From: Didymodactylos carnosus
Taxonomy: Eukaryota > Rotifera > Eurotatoria > Philodinida > Philodinidae
Reading direction: 5' to 3'
DNA length: 40,163 nt
NCBI GenBank assembly: GCA_905250885.1
Contig: CAJNOQ010000842.1
Span: forward strand, 1-40,163
The stretch's first letter is position 1, and each line of letters begins with the position of its first letter. The notes beneath the pieces were generated by a model. The model ran no database searches. It was not told the DNA's origin and saw only the letters and a list, made by a program, of their open reading frames with translations. The position numbers and the translations under genes are program-made. Of the stretch, positions 23,578 to 34,049 are shown piece by piece.

Positions 23578-25164
23578 CAGGGTGGGTAGATTTCTCTGGG
23601 GACCAGTCTTTTTAAAAAGTCGGCGAACAGTTTATTCCTAAATAAGTGAAACAATTGTTAATTGAAAATACTTTTTGTTACACCGTATCAGAATTTATTT
23701 TTTTCAACAAAAACAATATTTAATATTTATCCAAGTCATTCTCTAGAAATAACGATATATTTCGTTCTTTGGTTAGACCTGGATGAGAAATAAAATCTTT
23801 TATAACAAAATCAGTAGCTTCTGGAGTTAATGGAAGTTGTAAACTTAAAGCTTTGGTATATGTTTCGAGGGTCACGTCTCCCATACGATTTCGTATCCAT
23901 GTTATCACTCGACGAAGTGTGCTAAAAAGCCTTTCGGCTTTGTTTGACTCAACAATAAAGAACTTAAAAGAAGGCAGTACCCAAACTCCAAAAGTTTGGC
24001 GGACAGTGTCAAAATTTAGGGTGGGGAGGTCCCCACTTCCCCGCCTAGCTGGAAACGCTGAATGAACTAAATAGGAAAAAACTGACAGATATTCCATGAT
24101 CTTATCTAATACATTTTTATATAGAAATATAGGAGAGAATTACAGATACTCAAGTAAAATTTTTTTGGTATCACATGATTAATACTATTAAAATCATTAC
24201 GAGAACCGATAGTAGGGAAGATTCTATAACGTTTGTTTTAAAATTCGTCTGTCTGTTTGAGAATGATGATGACTCCACCGTATACAAAAATTCACTGCGC
24301 ACCGATGCACATGACTATTGCTTACTATCAGCGCCAAAATTCAATGCGCCCGGTTGTTTTTCGAATAACTCCAATACAATAAAAGATAGAGACTTGCGAT
24401 TTTCATCAATCGAAAGAAGACAGTTTAACCTATGTTATCATAAGTAAAACCCTTTTTCGAAACCATTCGGAAGACCGGTTTTCTAGAAGATCTTTGGAAA
24501 AGCACCTCGGATCTCCGGAAACTGAGATAGTAATCTATCAGTTTGTTTCATTGATAGGTAGTCCAAAGTATCCTCTCCAAAATGCGAACTAAGCGAATTC
24601 TTAAGTTTCTGCATGGCATCGGATTTCCTGAGAGTTCTATCCCAGGATCAATATTTCTTTAGACGTAATAATTCCGAAAATATTGCAAACATAGATAATT
24701 AACCACACCAAACCTCGTGGCAATATCTGTTTGACAGAAAGCCTCCGAAAACTTATATTAGGTGGAATAACCCATTTTTGCCTATTTTCGAGTATAATTA
24801 AAAAATTTATAATCCAGTTAAGATCCATAGAAATTATGTTAGAATATCAAGATGTACTCTATTTTACCTGCTCAATACTATGCAGTTAAAAAAAGGCTTT
24901 AAAAATCAACAGAAAATACTTTTGTTTTTGAAAAGTTTTTCTAGAAATCTTCCGAAGTACAAGAATGTTTTTTACTATTCTGAAGTAAAAAATCGTATTG
25001 AGCAACAACCGAGTTTGGCGCTAATAATAGTTTACATCCACTTCTGTTGAACGTGATAAATTTTAACTTCTTGAACTTTAAACCGACTTGGTAAAAAATC
25101 TCCGGGTCAAGTTCATGTCCGTCAAAAAAAGCTTCAAGTCCGGACTTGGACTTATCCACCTCTG
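23578..25164 (-). mobile_element. Probable hAT-superfamily transposon remnant
   Basis: The left end begins CAGGGTGGGTAGATTT. Read inward from the right, the other end begins CAGAGGTGGATAAGTCC. Both have the CAGxGGTGG form typical of hAT terminal inverted repeats, but they are not identical to each other. The transposase C-terminus (23720-24097, minus strand) ends about 140 bases from the left end, as expected. At about 1.6 kb the element is too short to be autonomous and the N-terminal and catalytic parts of the transposase are missing or unreadable. The eight bases flanking each side do not match, so this may be a chimera of two relatives or an old copy. Confidence 0.6.
23720..24097 (-). pseudogene. 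hAT transposase C-terminal dimerisation fragment
   Basis: A 125-codon open frame contains NKAERLFSTLRRVITWIRNR (residues 52-71), followed by MGDVTLETYTKALSL. The spacing of the Asn/Ala/Glu-Arg-Phe-Ser and Arg-x-Arg-Met residues is that of the hAT C-terminal dimerisation domain. There are stops shortly upstream and no DDE-type catalytic segment in the region, so this is a fragment of a once longer gene, not a working transposase. The first Met is probably internal. Domestication is not indicated. Confidence 0.65.
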
Positions 25165-27504
25165 CACATTACCATGTTACAGCCATACGGCATTTCTCTT
25201 GCGTAGAGGAAAGGACGAATTGATACTTATGTAGATAGACGTTGCCAAAATAAAACAGTAATTGAACAATAAAATCTGACACCGATACGCACCAGTATCG
25301 ATAATGGAGTGTGCACAAGTTTCATACCAAACGTTGAGTGCTGTTTCTCCATGTTTCCAATATTTTGGAGACCTGACTTTGAATGATTTTCAAAATCTTG
25401 AAAATGGCAAGGAGTCAACTGATATCTCTCGTGGATTATGGATAAAGAATAAATCTTTAACCAATTAGAAGGTATGTTTGATTCGACTTACGGATACGAG
25501 TGAGTACTAACCAACGGAGTTTTGGTCTTTGGTCATTTTTTTGAGAGAAACAGTCACTTTCGATGGAGATATACAATAACCTGTGAGGGCGTAAGAACGT
25601 TTTTTAACAGTAGTGTATTTTTTAGTGACTTTACTCGCTCTTTTAAAAAGTCAATAATTCCATCAGCAAGTACTTTGTCTTCACTACTCGTCTCAAGGGT
25701 ATTTTATTGTCCTTGATGATTATTTATCGCAGGCCCCAGTAATAACCTTTTTTTTTCTTTTCGAGCAGCAGATTGCGAAGAACATCAACATTACATACGT
25801 AATACTTTTTTTCTTCCTTCTTCTTCTCTTTTTTCACTGTTATCTTCATCGAGAGAAAGAATACAAAAAAATCCATTTTTGTACAACAGGGAAATGGCTT
25901 TGATATTTCAAACACGCAATGACCGAGTGATCGTACAAAGTAGTCTATTTAATAATTTTGTAAATCAGAAATGTAACAAGAAATTGCGTCAGTGACACCA
26001 ACACAATTTCTCGTTCGTGTTACTCCTTCGTTTTTCTAGTGTGCGTGTGTGTGTGCTCGAAAACAGGGCCAACGAAATTGTTTAATATATATTTCAAACT
26101 GTTAAACAAATTAAAAATCAGAAATGGAGAATTGAGCAGTGATAACAGTGTTAAAAATTTCTATACCAAATAATGTTCGAATATGTGAAAATGTGCCACA
26201 TATACGAAACCTTTTTTGTGTAAAAATTTCCTGTTATGAAGAAAGACTTTTTTTGCAATCACTCAAGTCATCGTAGATGCATACATGTGATTGATAATTT
26301 AAATATGCGTTCACGTGAGAACAGTTCGGAAGGCGAAAGTCATATGGGAAATTTCGTGACGATACTTTTTTTACGAGTATCCGAACGACCGAATATCAAA
26401 CGATGACTGGCACGACCGGATGCACAAGAGAAACATATCAAACGTAAGTTATATTTCAATATAGGAAAGGCGATTTCGTATCTAAATGATTCAGTTTCAG
26501 ACATAGTACCGAAAGCTTCATCTATGTATTGGACACCTGCTACTCAAATATTTGTAACAAAATATCCCAATTTCATCCTGTATTGAATATGCTAACTCGA
26601 TTTAGCGTCAATTCAATCGAATTAGAACCCGCTTACTAACCAATAAATATCCACCACAATACATTGGCACACATCTATCTCATTTAATATGTGATTTACA
26701 TATAACAATCCAACAAGAATTTTTTGCGCAGTACAAATTCGGCAACGAGTTAGACATTCTAATTGAAATCAGCTAGTACAATAATACGATACCTTAGAGA
26801 AACCATATCAGTTGAACATCTAACTTATTAATCCATCTTTTCTACCTCCACTATAAGTGAAAACAGACCGTCGAAACATAGTATACGTTCGCAAACGTCC
26901 CCCACATTCTGAAATCATCACGCTGGTACTATGGTTTTATGAAAGAATTTTAAACTGCAGCGTATACCTTTCCTCTACAATCTTTCTCAGTCCAGAACTT
27001 ATAGATAGATATTGAAAAAACATTTCAGATCAATCATGCTTTTGGAGGGAAGTATAGTCTCACCTAGATGTATCATACCACATTTTCTAAAAGTAAAGTT
27101 GTTTATTATCTCAAAAACTTACGACACACATCGAAAACTTTATCTTTCATTCATACTTCTAATCTAGCTACAATATTTTTGAGACTTCTGGAAAAATTAT
27201 AGTAAATTAGGGTGTTCGATATCTTCATAAACGACTGTACTTTATCCTAAAAACATTTCTGAATACCGAAAAACTACGACAATATGAATTTCTACTTTCA
27301 TTGGGTTCTCAATACACATACGTACATCTGTTTCTTATTATCATCTCTCTTCATTTTTTCGCGTATATATAATGTCTAATTTTGTGACTCTTCGACCTTG
27401 ATAAATACTATTGTCCGAAAGAAGAAAGAACCAAATAAAATATCTTTTCTTGTAGGGGCTTCATACAAATAAGACGATCTTTTTCTACTAAACGTATTTA
27501 TGGC
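25165..27504. other. Repeat-derived spacer with a decayed coding patch
   Basis: No intact gene. A GT-rich stretch lies at about 26040-26055. Short open stretches at 25227-25418 and 25522-25915 are not recognisable. A coding-like patch at 26490-26776 is listed separately. Confidence 0.5.
26490..26776 (+). pseudogene. Decayed coding-like fragment, possibly from a retroelement
   Basis: Two overlapping open frames, 26490-26639 and 26606-26776, both have protein-like composition and together read as a single domain with one frameshift around 26610-26635. The second contains RLLTNKYPPQYIGTHL, followed by alternating hydrophobic residues. A 'long helix then N-x-YP-x-x-(Y/F)-I' pattern is seen in thumb regions of some reverse transcriptases (Penelope-like, LINE), but no catalytic motif is present, so that assignment is only a guess. 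It has no start and ends at TAG. Confidence 0.35.
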
Positions 27505-27758
27505 TACACTGTTAACAATTTTTACGTGAAATAGTGTGAAAATGGGTGAAAATATAGCACAAACGTTATATAACGAACAAAAACTCATTAGACGTTTTAT
27601 AGAGCGATTATATGCGACAATAGTACACTATAAAGTATTATATACTTCAACCTCGTCACAAATTATCATTCTATAAAACGTCTTATGAGCTTTTGTTCGT
27701 TATATATCGTTTGTATTATATTTTCACACTATTACACATAAAAATGTTTAACAGTGTA
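27505..27758. mobile_element. Foldback element with arms of about 90-100 bases
   Basis: The left arm 27505-27603 and the right arm 27670-27758 are inverted copies with about 10-15% mismatches and a few indels, separated by about 66 bases. Outer ends read TACACTGTTAA and its complement. Similarity stops sharply outside the arms. No coding capacity. Structure and size are those of a foldback or MITE family. Confidence 0.75.
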
Positions 27759-28274
27759 CATCTCAAAAGAGATACCTTTGTTTTGCAAACTCACACTCAG
27801 TTTTGTATGTCCCCTCTGATGTTGTTTGATCTTGCAAAATCAATTAGGACAGCTTTGTATCCCTTTTGAGAAGTTTCGGTATTTATTTATCTCCATAGTA
27901 GAATACATATAGAGATACAACTCTTTATATATTGATATATCTTTAACAGATTCATGCCTTGTTTTTATATACATCTGATGACATACTGGTATGAAAAGTT
28001 AAGAATGAGAACATTACATCATAACATACGCAAATATATATATATATATAGAAGTAGTAGACAAAACAAAAGAAATATGTATATAGCTATACGTATTATT
28101 TGCATGAAGCTTAATATCGCTGAAAAGAGAAAACATATCTCTTTTTATTTCACTCTCTCTCGTTCCGCATAAAAATGCGTGTTTGTCTTATATGTAATTC
28201 TCATTTCACATTTGAAGAAGAATTTGAAACCGGTCGTAGTGACCTTTAACACCGTTATCACCGCTTAACGTATA

Positions 28275-28473
28275 TCACTGGAACAAAACAAATAAAGTTG
28301 GTCTTGAGTTGTTGAAAAGTGGTTTTTCGTATTTAGCATGCTTGATAACCCAGGAGAAAAACTTTTGGCAGTACCCCGAGCCAAAAATAGAAAATCTTCT
28401 GCGTAATCGAGTGTGCTGCATACGAAAAAGCACTTTTCAACAACTCAAAACCAACTTTAATTTTTTCCAGTGA
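28275..28473. mobile_element. 199-base MITE with TA target duplication (Tc1/mariner-type)
   Basis: Terminal inverted repeats of about 65-70 bases begin TCACTGGAA and contain GAGTTGTTGAAAAGTG in both arms. They are bordered on each side by TA (28273-28274 and 28474-28475), the duplication expected for Tc1/mariner insertion. The left arm has a small insertion relative to the right. The central 70 bases are unique and GC-richer. It is non-coding, hence non-autonomous, and lies only 168 bases upstream of the PSAT1 start codon, where it may have been recruited into, or disrupt, the promoter region. Confidence 0.8.
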
Positions 28474-28641
28474 TATGGTCTTCATTTCTCATTTTTAATT
28501 TTTTTTAAATTTTAAAGTTTATAAAAAAAACACAATTTCGTGTCTCACATTTCTGATTTACAAAATCATTATTCAATAGACTTTAACAATTAGTTATATC
28601 AACATATATTTTTTGTAGTATACCATTTATAATACACCATA

Positions 28642-30143
28642 ATGTGCGATAATACACCTCGAAAAATCAACTTTGGACCCGGACCAGCGCAGTTACCTAT
28701 CGAAGTATGTGTTCTACAATCACTGAAGAAATTTTAAGAAATTTGACTTTTTTTCCTTCACAGGTTTTACACAATGTACAAAAGGAATTTTTTAGTTTTG
28801 ATAACTGTGGCTCTAATGTTATGGGTCAGTATGACAAGTCAGCTTAATATTTTTAGCCTGTGTAGTAGATAAAGTGTCGTATATGAAAAGAAACTAAATA
28901 TAGTAAACAAAAAAAAAAACACTTATGTTTTATTAATTCAACGTAAAACTTTATTTTAGAGCTTAGTCATCGTTCACCAGCATTTTCGAAAATAATCGAT
29001 GACGCTGAAAAGGATATCAGAGAATTATTGTAAGTTCTGCTCAACAACTCAGAGTAAAATAGAAAATTATATACTATTTCTCCGTTTAGATCAATTCCAG
29101 ATACTTATGCGGTTTTATTTTTACAGGGTGGTGCCACGGGACAATTTAGTGCTATTCCCATGAATTTAATAAATTTAAAACCCTCTCAAACAGCAGATTA
29201 TTTAGTAACTGGCTATTGGTCTGAAAAAGCAGCAAAAGAAGCGGAAAAATATGGAAAAGTGAATTACGTTATTCCAAAACAAGAAAAATATCATGGTAAC
29301 TAATCTATAGATTTTAACTATAACGTTTAAATTTTAATCTTTAAATTTAGATGTTCCTGAGCAGACTACGTGGAATTTAACCGATGATGCATCTTACTTT
29401 TATTACTGTGCTAATGAAACAATTCACGGTGTAGAAATTCATGATGTACCAGTTTTACCAAATAAAGCCCAAATTGTTTGCGATATGTCATCAAATTTTC
29501 TTACAAGACAAGTAGATGTGACTAAGGTAACTGAAATGTGAGAATTAATCAATAAAGCATGTAAAAGTGTTATTTATTGTTTGTTTAGTTTGCTATTATA
29601 TTTGCTAGTGGTCAAAAAAATTTTGGTTGTAGTGGAATAGTACTTGTTATTGTACGAAAAGATCTTATTGGTAATGCGATGAAGAGTACGCCGGTTAATT
29701 TTGATTTTAAAGTACAACTAAGCAACAATTCAATGTACAATACACCACCAACATTTTCAATTTACATATCAAACAAAATGTTTGATTGGAGTAAACGACA
29801 AGGTGGTATAAAAGCATTGGAAAAACAATCAAAAATAAAATCGGATCTAATCTATAGTGCTATTGATCAATCAAATCGATTTTATCTTAGTGAAATTAAT
29901 CCGTCATATCGTAGTCGTGTAAACATTCCGTTTCGAATAGCGATCAATGGTGTACCAGATGAAAAATTAGAAAAATTGTTTCTTGAAGAAGCATTAAGAT
30001 TAAATATGATTGAATTAAAAGGACATCGAGCAGTTGGTGGATTACGTGTTTCATTGTACAATGGTATTACAATTGAAGAAACAGAAAAACTCGCTCAATT
30101 AATGAGAACCTTTCAAACAATACATTGTGTTGAAGCAGCTTAA
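28642..30143 (+). CDS. PSAT1: Phosphoserine aminotransferase (6 exons)
   Basis: Exons: 28642-28704, 28764-28824, 28960-29029, 29090-29295, 29351-29526, 29589-30143; 376 residues, close to the usual length of about 370. It catalyses the PLP-dependent transamination between 3-phosphohydroxypyruvate and glutamate in serine synthesis. Family hallmarks in order: [11 protein letters not shown] at the N-terminus, ELSHRSPAF (42-50), [14 protein letters not shown] (78-91) for cofactor binding, CDMSSNF, and the PLP lysine Lys202 in [10 protein letters not shown]. The C-terminal small domain has [17 protein letters not shown], then [15 protein letters not shown]. The last exon is uninterrupted for 185 codons. 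Five introns of 55-135 bases keep frame at every junction. All key residues are present, so it should be functional. Confidence 0.96.
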
Positions 30144-30228
30144 TGGAGTAAACAAGAACATATCTTGACCTGAAACTAAATGAGCGTTTTTGATTAGGCA
30201 ATTAATCTATTGTTATAGTTGATTATCA

Positions 30229-30234
30229 AATAAA
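30229..30234 (+). terminator. Candidate polyadenylation signal of PSAT1
   Basis: AATAAA occurs 86 bases after the stop codon, in the short spacer before the converging DYNC2LI1 gene. Confidence 0.55.
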
Positions 30235-30531
30235 ATCGTCAATAATATAAGAATTTAAGTAAAATAGAGACAAACAGAATTGCCTTTATATATATAAATA
30301 ATATACAGCACTGTGTTGTATGATTTTTGAAACTAAACACAGTTATGACTATATGAACAACAAAATCAACCTCTTTACAAAAAAAAGTACCATATATTAG
30401 CAGTTATGTATTAAAAAAATAGCAAATAGATTTCTCTATAAGAGATATTCTAATCATGTTGCTATACATGCCACATTTTCTTCGTCATAATCGTTAATAG
30501 CAGAATGATACATGCACTTATTTTATTTGTG

Positions 30532-30537
30532 CTACAT
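30532..30537 (-). terminator. Candidate polyadenylation signal of DYNC2LI1
   Basis: TTTATT on the plus strand (AATAAA on the coding strand) lies 26 bases beyond the DYNC2LI1 stop codon, implying a very short 3' UTR if used. Confidence 0.5.
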
Positions 30538-30563
30538 CCTTCGGGTGTAAAACATTCATTGTA

Positions 30564-32989
30564 TCAAGAACGTGATCTTGATTTCATTGTCAAATATCTT
30601 TGCAGCTCCTAAAAGAAGGTGTTGCAATAAATAAATTAAAAATAATTATTTTAGTCATATCTTACAGCCATCTTCTGTTCTTTCATAGCATCTACTGCTT
30701 GATCAGCGTACTGCGGATCATTTCCATAGTCCTTTAACAAGGTTGGATCACGTTGTTCAACCTAAATAGAGATAAATTGTAAGTCATGTTTTATCTTCGA
30801 TAAGTTTAAATAGTTTGCTTGTAACAAACATAAAATGGACCTCTTGCGGAAAGTGTTTGCAAAACGCAGCACGCCATACAGCTGTTGGTGATCTACAATT
30901 CAGAAAGAAGAAAAAAATAGTGAAAATAGTACGTTAAACATGGGTTTGTTTACTCTACTTTTCGCGAATATCTCCCAGTTCATATTCAGGAATAGGTGGA
31001 GGTCCTAGACAATGATACATCTTAATTGTAGAGAAAACACTAAAAAAAACCATGTAACATACCAATTTGATCTGATGTATCCGTTCCGCATTTGACATAA
31101 ATTGGCTTGTTATAATCAAGTTGTGGAGGTTTGCTGTTTGAAATAGAAAAAAGGAATTCTTCTATATTTGTTAGAATTGTTCATCCATACTTCGATAATT
31201 CGGTATCGAACAAGAAATGATTGAACATTGATTTCAAATGAACAACTGCTTCTTGTTTTTCACTGTAATACTATAAAACAAATTGTTGACTATTGTAAAA
31301 CTTACTATATAAAATATCTTACTATCAGCGTAGCTCCATAATACCATGCCAGATATCGGAGAGTTTTACTAATAATTTTCTTTTCTTCAGGTGGAAATGT
31401 CTAAAATAACCGAATACATGAACATGAAGGGCAAGAATGCTCTAAACTTTTGCTGGAAATATGGATTCCAACATGAATATATCAAAAATCCAAACAAAGG
31501 ACTAGATACTTGTTATTTTTGTATCCTTTAGTACAAGTAAAATGCTTGAACGTGAAATGACTTGTACTTTTACTTAAAAACTGTTTGAGCGTAATTAATT
31601 TGTTAACATTTTGCTACAGATTATCGCGGATCTAATGAACAGGTCCGCGGCCATGTGCGGTACATGCGTGTGCTTATGCAATACAAGTGCAAACAAGCCA
31701 TTTTTTTTATGAGATAAATATCATCTTATTATGGTCATCAAAATATGATCGTATTACGATCCTGTTTAGATCATTTGAACTCAACGTGATATGATTACAC
31801 AGATAGTATTACCTGAAATATATCATATTTTGAACCGATAATTAAGAACGGAATACGCATTGGATCCATTTGATTTCTATCCTAAATAGACAAAAAGAAA
31901 ATAATATAACATATTTCAAATCATACAAACGATTCGTTTTTTCGTACAAAGTCGCCTAATCGTCTTTCGAATGCTTTTTTGAGTTTATCTTTAACGGCAG
32001 CATTCTTTTTTACTGCGTCACTAATACAAGTTTTTATTCTCTTCATTAAATACTCAACAACGGTTTGAAATGTATGATATAACTCTTTGGGTTGGGATAA
32101 ATCAAGAACAAGAACAATAGATGCATTACTATGAAAAAAGAAAATATTTCAGTTTGATTTCACATGAAAAAAGAGTGTATATACTCAATAGTTTCTGGTG
32201 TGATAACAACATCGATTAATTTGATAAGAAATGTTCCATCGCCTAACTCCCACACATGACCAACATCCTTGCCCATCTGAATAAATAATATGAGCATTTC
32301 AAAGAGGCAGAAAATTTATTAAACTGTACTACCGTATCAATTCCTTTTGGTTTTTTAGCATAATTGTATTCAAGTGCAGCTGTTGATTTTGGTGTTTCGT
32401 TCGTTCTGTATTAGAAATAAAATAATTTAAAAAAGAACCATGTGAAAATAAATTACACTTTGCATACCGTTCCAAATACTTTAAAATCATTGACGTTTTC
32501 CCCTAAAAAACCCAATGAGATCATCTGACAAACAAAAGCCGAACGAGTTTGATCAAATACTAACACCACTGCGACTACCAACAACGAGAACAACGTTTAA
32601 ATCGGTCGGCAATGATTCTTCTAAAATAAAACAAGATTCAAAATTCAAAATGTAGTTTCACTCGACGCGCACGTACTCGTGTCTTTGTCGGCCATTGTAT
32701 CACGTGCAACGTCCCATAAAAGTTTGCCACCTCTAATGGGAAAAAAAGAATTTCTTCAAATTGTATATCTTACTAATTTTAAAATGATCACATTGTTTTC
32801 ATTTTTTTATTCGCACACTTGATTATTACTTACTTAGCGTCGAATTGTTGTTTATTCTTTCCGCCGTAGAATTCTTCATCCACTCTATTGATTAAAATTC
32901 AATCATATTCAAATCATAGCATATATAAAAAAAAGGTTGAGGACTAACCTCTTTTTATCGTCGTCTAAATCAATATCGTTTAAAGACAT
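30564..32989 (-). CDS. DYNC2LI1: Cytoplasmic dynein-2 light intermediate chain 1 (16 exons)
   Basis: Exons from the start: 32989-32949, 32884-32834, 32732-32677, 32620-32565, 32502-32468, 32405-32333, 32276-32185, 32128-31948, 31881-31813, 31400-31323, 31270-31191, 31133-31063, 31004-30959, 30892-30826, 30761-30666, 30608-30564; 378 residues (human about 350). It is a subunit of the dynein-2 motor that drives retrograde transport in cilia. Seen: an intact P-loop GSRSGGKT (64-71), ALEYNYAKKPKG, VWELGDGT, IVLVLDLSQPKELW-like LDLSQPKEL, IIGSKYDIF (209-217) in the G4 position, KTLRYLAWYYGATL, and a C-terminal DPQYADQAVDAM helix. Fourteen introns are 52-101 bases and one is 412. The donor after 30826 (GTTACA) is weak but gives the only frame-compatible join. 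An in-frame ATG at 33022 would add 11 residues; 32989 was preferred for its A at -3. Confidence 0.94.
31401..31812. other. Enlarged intron 9 of DYNC2LI1 with GC-rich island
   Basis: At 412 bases it is four or more times longer than any other intron of the gene. It contains a small inverted repeat (CGCGGA at 31625-31630, TCCGCG at 31644-31649) and the word TGTGCGGTACATGCGT at 31654-31669, which is also found at 14648-14663. An old repeat insertion is the likely cause. No coding exon is seen in it. Confidence 0.5.
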
Positions 32990-33076
32990 TATAGTAGAAA
33001 ATAAATCTGAAAGTTGAAACATCTGAACAGCACCTGCAGAAAATCAAAATATAGAGGACATTAGACCCAGGGATGC

Positions 33077-34049
33077 TTGTTTCCTATACAGAGTGACAAG
33101 ACAAAACACATTATTTGTCGTACAATGCCATGGAGAAAATTGAAATGTGAATGTAATAAAAAAGTGAAAAGCCTCTTGGAAACAGTTAGAAGAAAGTTCT
33201 TGAAAAGGAAGGCACTCAATGAGGTAGCTTTTTGCATAAGACAAATCTCCAAACGTGACAATGCTGATGAGATCCCAAAATTGATTCCTTTGTCTGAGAA
33301 AGCAGACATAGTTCAGTGGATAAAATCTACAGAAGAACTATTCGATATTTTAGTGCTAAACATTTTTTGTAGTAAGATATAAAACATTGCAGAACATTAA
33401 AAATTGATAACAACATCAGCCAAAATCATTAGTAGAAGCATTTTCGTCTAACAATGGTAGACAATATTTAAATAATTTCGAACTATGCAAGATTGACAGT
33501 ACTACCATGAAAGAAATCGTATCTTAGCAACAATATTCTCTATTATAAAATAAATTATGAATGCATTTTCTGCATAAAAGGATTAGAGGATATTACTATA
33601 GAAACACAAGAACTTATTATCGTTAAAGATAAGAATGCTTGGTTAATTTATCGAACATCTACTGTATCTGTAGATCCGATAATAGTTTATAATTTTTGCT
33701 CACTCAAGTGGATAAAAAATTCTTGATTACTGTTTTTGAACTTGGTCGTTGATGAGTGCTTGAATACTATAGAGTGTAATGGTGAGCTTGAACAAAAGAT
33801 TCACAAGACTTTTGTTCTTCGTACACGTAAAAGATATAAGTTTTTCAAAAACCAAGAAAAAAGAAATATTGAAGGTAGAAGACATGCATTTTTTTAAAAA
33901 GAAACTTTGTGAAGTTAGAAGTACATTTATCTTAAGTCAACAATATTGAAAGGATAAATGTTCTAGAGATAGAACAGTAAACTTTGTGGATAATGCTGAT
34001 TTAAGTGGACATGTTCACATATTTTCTTGCGAATATTAAGGAATAAACT
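33077..34049 (+). pseudogene. Probable decayed or fragmentary gene of unknown family
   Basis: The plus strand shows a series of protein-like stretches interrupted by stops and frame changes: 33077-33382 (101 codons, with basic and CxC residues in LKCECNKKVKSLL, then a helical KALNEVAFCIRQISKRDNAD), 33420-33527, 33550-33898 (one internal TGA near 33724; contains YECIFC) and about 33899-34039 (one internal TGA). Amino-acid composition and lack of low complexity distinguish it from the spacer. Some interruptions could be short introns (a GTAAGA donor at 33372), but stops inside otherwise good frames favour decay. I do not recognise the family. It starts under 100 bases upstream of the divergent DYNC2LI1 start. 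Confidence 0.45.

Larger units (their letters stand above)
30144..30563. other. Short convergent intergenic region between PSAT1 and DYNC2LI1
   Basis: The 420 bases between two convergent stop codons hold the 3' UTRs of both genes, with one polyadenylation hexamer for each strand. No other feature was seen. Confidence 0.6.

Noticed and set aside
33044-33309. Two minus-strand frames near the DYNC2LI1 start
   Set aside because: They overlap the better plus-strand frame at 33077-33382 and cannot be joined in phase to the DYNC2LI1 first exon.
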